This document shows positions 42,979-46,360 of a stretch of DNA of 46,360 bases, piece by piece; the first letter of the stretch is position 1, and each line of letters begins with the position of its first letter. The notes below the pieces were generated by a model. The model was not told where the DNA came from. It did not search any database and saw only the letters and a program-made list of their open reading frames with translations. A program made the translations under genes and the position numbers. The stretch is taken from contig NZ_RDQG01000038.1 in the NCBI RefSeq assembly GCF_003697815.1, positions 1 to 46,360 of the forward strand, given 5' to 3'. The DNA is from Halalkalicoccus subterraneus (lineage in GTDB: Archaea > Halobacteriota > Halobacteria > Halobacteriales > Halalkalicoccaceae).

Positions 42979-43040
42979 CGCTCGACTGCGTTCGACCCCC
43001 GGTGGCCGCCCGGGGATCGACCCGACCGGCCGGAACGGCT

Positions 43041-43059
43041 ATTATATATCATATATACT
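43041..43059 (+). promoter_or_regulatory. Very AT-rich promoter of the 41-residue gene
   Basis: A run made only of A and T except two C residues, containing TATATATC and ATATATAC, ending 8 bases before the ATG at 43067. The left half is about 26 bases from the start, as expected for TATA. Confidence 0.6.
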
Positions 43060-43066
43060 ACCTCTT

Positions 43067-43192
43067 ATGTGGCTGCTACAACTCCCCGGTGGACAGGAGC
43101 TCGGAGTGATCGCGCTGTTCGCGTTCGTGCTGTTCGCTCTCGCGTACACGGTCCAGCAGTTCGTGGGTGGGTTGCGTATCGATCGTGAATAG
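43067..43192 (+). CDS. 41-residue single-TM membrane protein
   Basis: A 41-residue protein, MWLLQLPGGQELGVIALFAF and onward, with one membrane segment (about residues 12-32) and a charged tail GLRIDRE. The PGGQEL entry resembles TatA-type N-termini, but no amphipathic helix follows, so TatA is rejected. A strong TATA-rich promoter and no leader argue that it is real and well expressed. It converges with cstA. Function unknown. Confidence 0.65.
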   Translation: MWLLQLPGGQELGVIALFAFVLFALAYTVQQFVGGLRIDRE

Positions 43193-43260
43193 GGTTTGAG
43201 TCGGCTCGGAACGTTCGTCTCACACCCTTCTCTCGAAGTGACTGTACTCCGTGAGTCCGG

Positions 43261-45090
43261 TCAGTCGTCTTCGGTCCCGCCGTCGGCCGCGACGGTTTCG
43301 CCGCCCCGTCGGGCCGACTGGACGTTCCCGTAGCCGATCCTGAACAGCGACAGCGCGAGCCCGAGCAGGGTGATGATGATGAGCACCTGCGCGACCGCCG
43401 AGACCTGTCCCAACAGCGTGGTCTCGGCCTCGGCGGTGATGCCCAACAGTCGCCCGCCGATGATCTGGTAGCCGCCGACCCACACGAGGCCGGCGAAGGT
43501 GATGACCGCCATCACTGCCGTCGGGACGCCGGTGCTGAGCAGCTGTTTGGACTGGTCCCAATTCGCGAGCCAGATCGTCCCCGTCAGGAGCGCCAGCGCA
43601 GCCAGCAGCTGGTTCGCGCCGCCGAAGAGCGTCCAGAGGTCCTCCCATCGGCCGGAGCCGAGCAGGAAGAAGGCGACGATCGCGATCACGCTCGTGTTGA
43701 CGTACTTGTTCGCGGCGACGCTCTCGACGGTCGTCTCGGGAGTGCCGACAATCTCCTCCATCATGTATCGCCCCAGGCGCACGGCGGTGTCCATGCTCGT
43801 CAGCAGGAAGCTCGCGAGCACGAGTGCCATGAACACCTCGCCGGTCAAAAGCGGGACGCCGAGGCCGGTCAGGATGATCCCGCCACCCTCCGCGAAGTTC
43901 GGCAGTGCCAGCCCGATTCCGCCGGAGCTGGCCGGAATGGCGATCAGCGAGACCGCACACAGTGCGACCGCCGCCAGCAGCCCCTCGGCGAGCATTCCAC
44001 CATAGCCGATCAGTTTGGCGTCGCTTTCCTTGTTGAGCTGTTTCGCCGTCGTCCCCGAGGAGACGAGCGAGTGAAAGCCGCTGATCGTCCCGCAGGCGAT
44101 GGTGATGAACAACAGGGGAAACAGCGGCATCATCGCCGGGAGGAACTCCGCGAGCGGGCTGCCCTGTGCGAAGAAGCCGTACCATGCGCCGATCTGGATC
44201 TCTAGGGGCTCCGCGGTCGACGTCACGAACGTCCCGGCGATCACCGCGAGCACCGAGCCGCCCACGCCCGTATACAGCAGGAACGACGAGAGGTAATCAC
44301 GGGGCTGCAGCAGCATCCATACCGGGAGGACGCTCGCCGCGCCGCCATACACGAGCATCGTGACGACCCACGCGGCGATGTTCTGGCTTTCGAGCAGGGC
44401 GATCGGGAACCCACCGAAGAGGACGGTCGTTCCCGCGGGGTAGTCGCCCGGCACGAGTGCGACGGGGTACTGGATGCCCACCCAGACCGAGGCGAAGACG
44501 CCCGCGACGAAGATCAGCGTCCCGACGGAGAAGGGGAGCCCCAGTTGGTAGAGCCAGATCCCGAACAGCACCGCCAGCCCGACGTAGATGACGCTCGCGG
44601 TCGCGGCCTGCGGGTAGGCGTCGAAGACGACGCCGATGACCAGCGCGAACACCGCGACCACGAGGATGATGAGCAGAAAGGCAAACCACAGCAGCATGTC
44701 CTTGCCCCGTTCGCCGACGTACTCGCCGATGATGTAGCCGATGGACTTGCCGTCGTGGCGCAGGCTCGCCGACAGCGAGGTGAAGTCGTGGACCGCACCC
44801 ATCAGCGGGTTGCCGATGGCGACCCACAACACCGCGGGCAACCAGCCCCACGTCAGCGCCGCCGTGATCGGGCCGACGATCGGCGCCCCGCCCGCGATAC
44901 TCGAATAGTGATGTCCCAGCAGGACGGGTTTCGTCGCCGGGACGTACTCTTGGCCGTCTTGATACTTGTGTGCGGGCGTCTCGCGGGTGTCGTCAAGGCC
45001 GATGAATTGCGAGAGATATCGCCCATAACCGATATACGCGACCGTGAACGTCACCAGTACGATCGCGACGATCCAGATAACTCCTGCCAT
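43261..45090 (-). CDS. cstA: CstA-family carbon starvation transporter
   Basis: A 609-residue membrane protein with about sixteen segments. Core family motifs are seen: GRYLSQFIGLDD, HHYSSIAGGAPIVGPITAA, WGWLPAVLWVAIGNPLMGAVHDF, SGFHSLVSSGTTAKQLNKES and LFGGANQLLAALALL. CstA proteins take up pyruvate or peptides during carbon limitation. Length is between E. coli CstA (701) and shorter archaeal forms. The frame continues 14 codons to 45132, but TTATATC at about 45122-45128 indicates transcription starts after that, leaving 45090. Confidence 0.93.
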   Translation of the reverse strand: MAGVIWIVAIVLVTFTVAYIGYGRYLSQFIGLDDTRETPAHKYQDGQEYVPATKPVLLGHHYSSIAGGAPIVGPITAALTWGWLPAVLWVAIGNPLMGAVHDFTSLSASLRHDGKSIGYIIGEYVGERGKDMLLWFAFLLIILVVAVFALVIGVVFDAYPQAATASVIYVGLAVLFGIWLYQLGLPFSVGTLIFVAGVFASVWVGIQYPVALVPGDYPAGTTVLFGGFPIALLESQNIAAWVVTMLVYGGAASVLPVWMLLQPRDYLSSFLLYTGVGGSVLAVIAGTFVTSTAEPLEIQIGAWYGFFAQGSPLAEFLPAMMPLFPLLFITIACGTISGFHSLVSSGTTAKQLNKESDAKLIGYGGMLAEGLLAAVALCAVSLIAIPASSGGIGLALPNFAEGGGIILTGLGVPLLTGEVFMALVLASFLLTSMDTAVRLGRYMMEEIVGTPETTVESVAANKYVNTSVIAIVAFFLLGSGRWEDLWTLFGGANQLLAALALLTGTIWLANWDQSKQLLSTGVPTAVMAVITFAGLVWVGGYQIIGGRLLGITAEAETTLLGQVSAVAQVLIIITLLGLALSLFRIGYGNVQSARRGGETVAADGGTEDD

Positions 45091-45228
45091 GCGTAGCTCT
45101 ATCGCCGAATCGTTCAGGATTGATATAAGCATACCCCATTCTTTCAGCGATCAATCGTTCGCGTCTCCATGTCGATTGTTCGAAATAGAGTACGTGCGCG
45201 TCCTGTTACGATGATCAATTCACCCGTC

Positions 45229-46173
45229 TCAGATCTCGACGGCGAGTTCCGCGGCGACCTCCTCCAGTAGGTCGCCCTTGACCTCCCGCACCCGCGTCTC
45301 GATCTCGCCGACGATCGGCGCGTCGAAGGAGTCGTGCATCTCGTCGACCCGCTCGCGCTCGGTCGCGACCTTCTCGCGGAGGAAGCGCGCGCCGCGGCCC
45401 TCCTCGTGGGCCTCCGGTTCGGGCGTTCGCTTGTTGATCACGACCCCTGCGACCGAGAGGCCGTACTCGCGGTGGGTCGAAAGCGAGCGCTCGGTCTCGC
45501 GCACCGAGAGCTCGTCGGGCGTACAGACCAGGTAGAACGCGCTCTCGCGAAGCGCCTCGCCCGCGAACGCGAAGCGCTCCTTTCGTCCCTGCAGTCGCGC
45601 GAGGATCGGATCGCCCTCGCGGACTCGGCGGGGCTCCTGCTCGCCGATGGCCGCCATCTCGAAGTAGTCAATGCTCTTCTCGCGCTTGTGGGCGAGCCGG
45701 TCGATCCACTTCTCCAAGAGATCCGGAAGCGAGAGCAATCGCAGCGTCGAGCCCGTCGGCGAGGTGTCGAAGACCACGCGATCACAGTCGGCCTCGCGCA
45801 TCACGTCGATGAACCGGTCCAGAAGTGCCGCCTCGTACGCTCCGGGGGTTCGATGGGCCATCTCGATCTGGAGGTCGATCTCCCCGGCCATCGAGGGGCT
45901 GAGCTGCTCGCCCAGCGCGCGTTTGGTCTCCTGGAGGTGTTCTTGCACTTCGCTCTCGGGGTCGATCTCTAGCGCCTGCAGGTTCTCGATCCCCTCCACG
46001 GGGCGGGGGTCGTCCCCGAACTCCTGATCGAAGACATCCCCCGTGCTGTGGGCCGGGTCCGTCGAGACGACGAGCGTTTCGAGGCCCGCCCGTGCGCATT
46101 TGAGCGCGTAGGCGCTGGCGACGGTGGTCTTTCCGACGCCCCCTTTTCCGCCGAAGAAGACGTACTCGGCCAT
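45229..46173 (-). CDS. ArsA/Get3-family ATPase
   Basis: A 314-residue deviant-Walker ATPase. The P-loop is FFGGKGGVGKTTVASAYAL; the switch I area is STDPAHSTGDVF; the A-loop-like DTSPTGSTLRLLSLPDLL corresponds to DTAPTGHTLRLL. Get3 inserts tail-anchored proteins and ArsA drives arsenite efflux; archaeal members are usually Get3-like. I see no ars genes beside it, and the CxxC of the Get3 dimer interface is missing. The start abuts the stop of the upstream gene (TAG-ATG), so it is the second gene of an operon. Confidence 0.9.
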   Translation of the reverse strand: MAEYVFFGGKGGVGKTTVASAYALKCARAGLETLVVSTDPAHSTGDVFDQEFGDDPRPVEGIENLQALEIDPESEVQEHLQETKRALGEQLSPSMAGEIDLQIEMAHRTPGAYEAALLDRFIDVMREADCDRVVFDTSPTGSTLRLLSLPDLLEKWIDRLAHKREKSIDYFEMAAIGEQEPRRVREGDPILARLQGRKERFAFAGEALRESAFYLVCTPDELSVRETERSLSTHREYGLSVAGVVINKRTPEPEAHEEGRGARFLREKVATERERVDEMHDSFDAPIVGEIETRVREVKGDLLEEVAAELAVEI

Positions 46174-46360
46174 CTAGAAGTGGTACTGCTGGCCCTTACG
46201 CTCGATGAGCGAGTCGCGATCCCACATCCGCCGCTGCCAGGCCTCGTACTCGTCGGTGAGGTGGGGCAGCAACTCGGCGGTGTAGTACGAGACCGGCGAG
46301 GGGATGCCGAAGGCGTCGGGGAAACACGCGAGCATGAACTCGTCCTCCAAGTCCTCGGCC
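46174..46360 (-). CDS. 3' end of an unidentified gene upstream of the ArsA-like gene
   Basis: The last 61 residues of a gene that begins beyond the window. They include DEFMLACFPDAFGIPSPVSY, then LLPHLTDEYEAWQRRMWDRD, and end GQQYHF. The conserved-looking tryptophans and the lack of disorder suggest a folded haloarchaeal protein. The stop codon directly touches the ArsA-like start. I do not recognise the family. Confidence 0.75.
   Translation of the reverse strand, partial: AEDLEDEFMLACFPDAFGIPSPVSYYTAELLPHLTDEYEAWQRRMWDRDSLIERKGQQYHF

Noticed and set aside
43067-43192. TatA translocase subunit
   Set aside because: The start resembles TatA, but there is no amphipathic helix or acidic tail after the membrane segment.
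1-46360. tRNA, rRNA, insertion sequences, integrase/attachment sites
   Set aside because: Gaps were read on both strands; no cloverleaf, rRNA segment, transposase or target duplication was recognised. A covariance-model scan would be decisive.

Overview
This window is chromosomal DNA of a halophilic archaeon (class Halobacteria). The protein complement is strongly acidic, the coding DNA is GC-rich, most genes are leaderless with a TATA-like box about 25-30 bases before the start codon, secreted proteins carry twin-arginine signals, and several small families (DUF7130, DUF5783, DUF5828, conditioned-medium-induced protein 4, HTH_10/Bat regulators) are typical of haloarchaea. I see no rRNA, tRNA, insertion sequence, CRISPR array or prophage. 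It reads as ordinary core chromosome, about 50 genes packed tightly, often with overlapping stop codons.

Layout. 1-2.24 kb: 3' end of the PolD large subunit gene. 2.25-9.5 kb: a small membrane protein, cytochrome P450, two tandem rubredoxin-like proteins, ketopantoate reductase, NifU-type protein, DUF5783, a Bat-type regulator, two membrane proteins and a DHH/RecJ-like phosphoesterase. 9.5-16.5 kb: an S66 peptidase, then a tetrapyrrole block (hemC-cobA-hemD operon, a second Bat-type regulator divergent from hemC, and hemL followed directly by a membrane/PRC-barrel protein). 16.5-22.4 kb: a ModE-like regulator, a Tat-exported GH3 beta-glucosidase, and a tungstate ABC transporter (tupABC). 22.4-28.1 kb: an ammonium transporter fused to a P-II sensor, hemB, a TIGR00725 Rossmann protein, and a FadF-like membrane Fe-S oxidoreductase. 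28.2-33.5 kb: a NuoF-like / formate-dehydrogenase-like operon and a PRC-barrel protein. 33.5-35.5 kb: a biotin ECF transporter (bioY, bioM, bioN) behind a BirA-like operator. 35.5-46.4 kb: conditioned-medium protein 4, a Cas4-like protein, Sua5, a glutaredoxin plus cysteine-free redoxin pair, a CBS/CorC membrane protein, PiT-type permease, DUF5828, cupin operon, a 41-residue membrane protein, CstA, an ArsA/Get3 ATPase and the end of one more gene.

Themes. Five tetrapyrrole genes (hemL, hemB, hemC, hemD, cobA) cover 5-aminolevulinate synthesis through uroporphyrinogen III and its methylation toward sirohaem/cobalamin. Tungstate uptake, a ModE-like regulator and a Mo/W-bisPGD formate-dehydrogenase-like enzyme lie within 17 kb and plausibly serve one another. 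The most interesting points are the Amt-PII fusion with an overlapping short upstream reading frame, the NuoF-like partner whose FMN and NADH motifs have decayed, a Cas4-like protein without a visible catalytic ExK, a redoxin with no cysteine, and two near-perfect operator palindromes (before the beta-glucosidase and before bioY). I found no clear multi-gene system that is wholly new.
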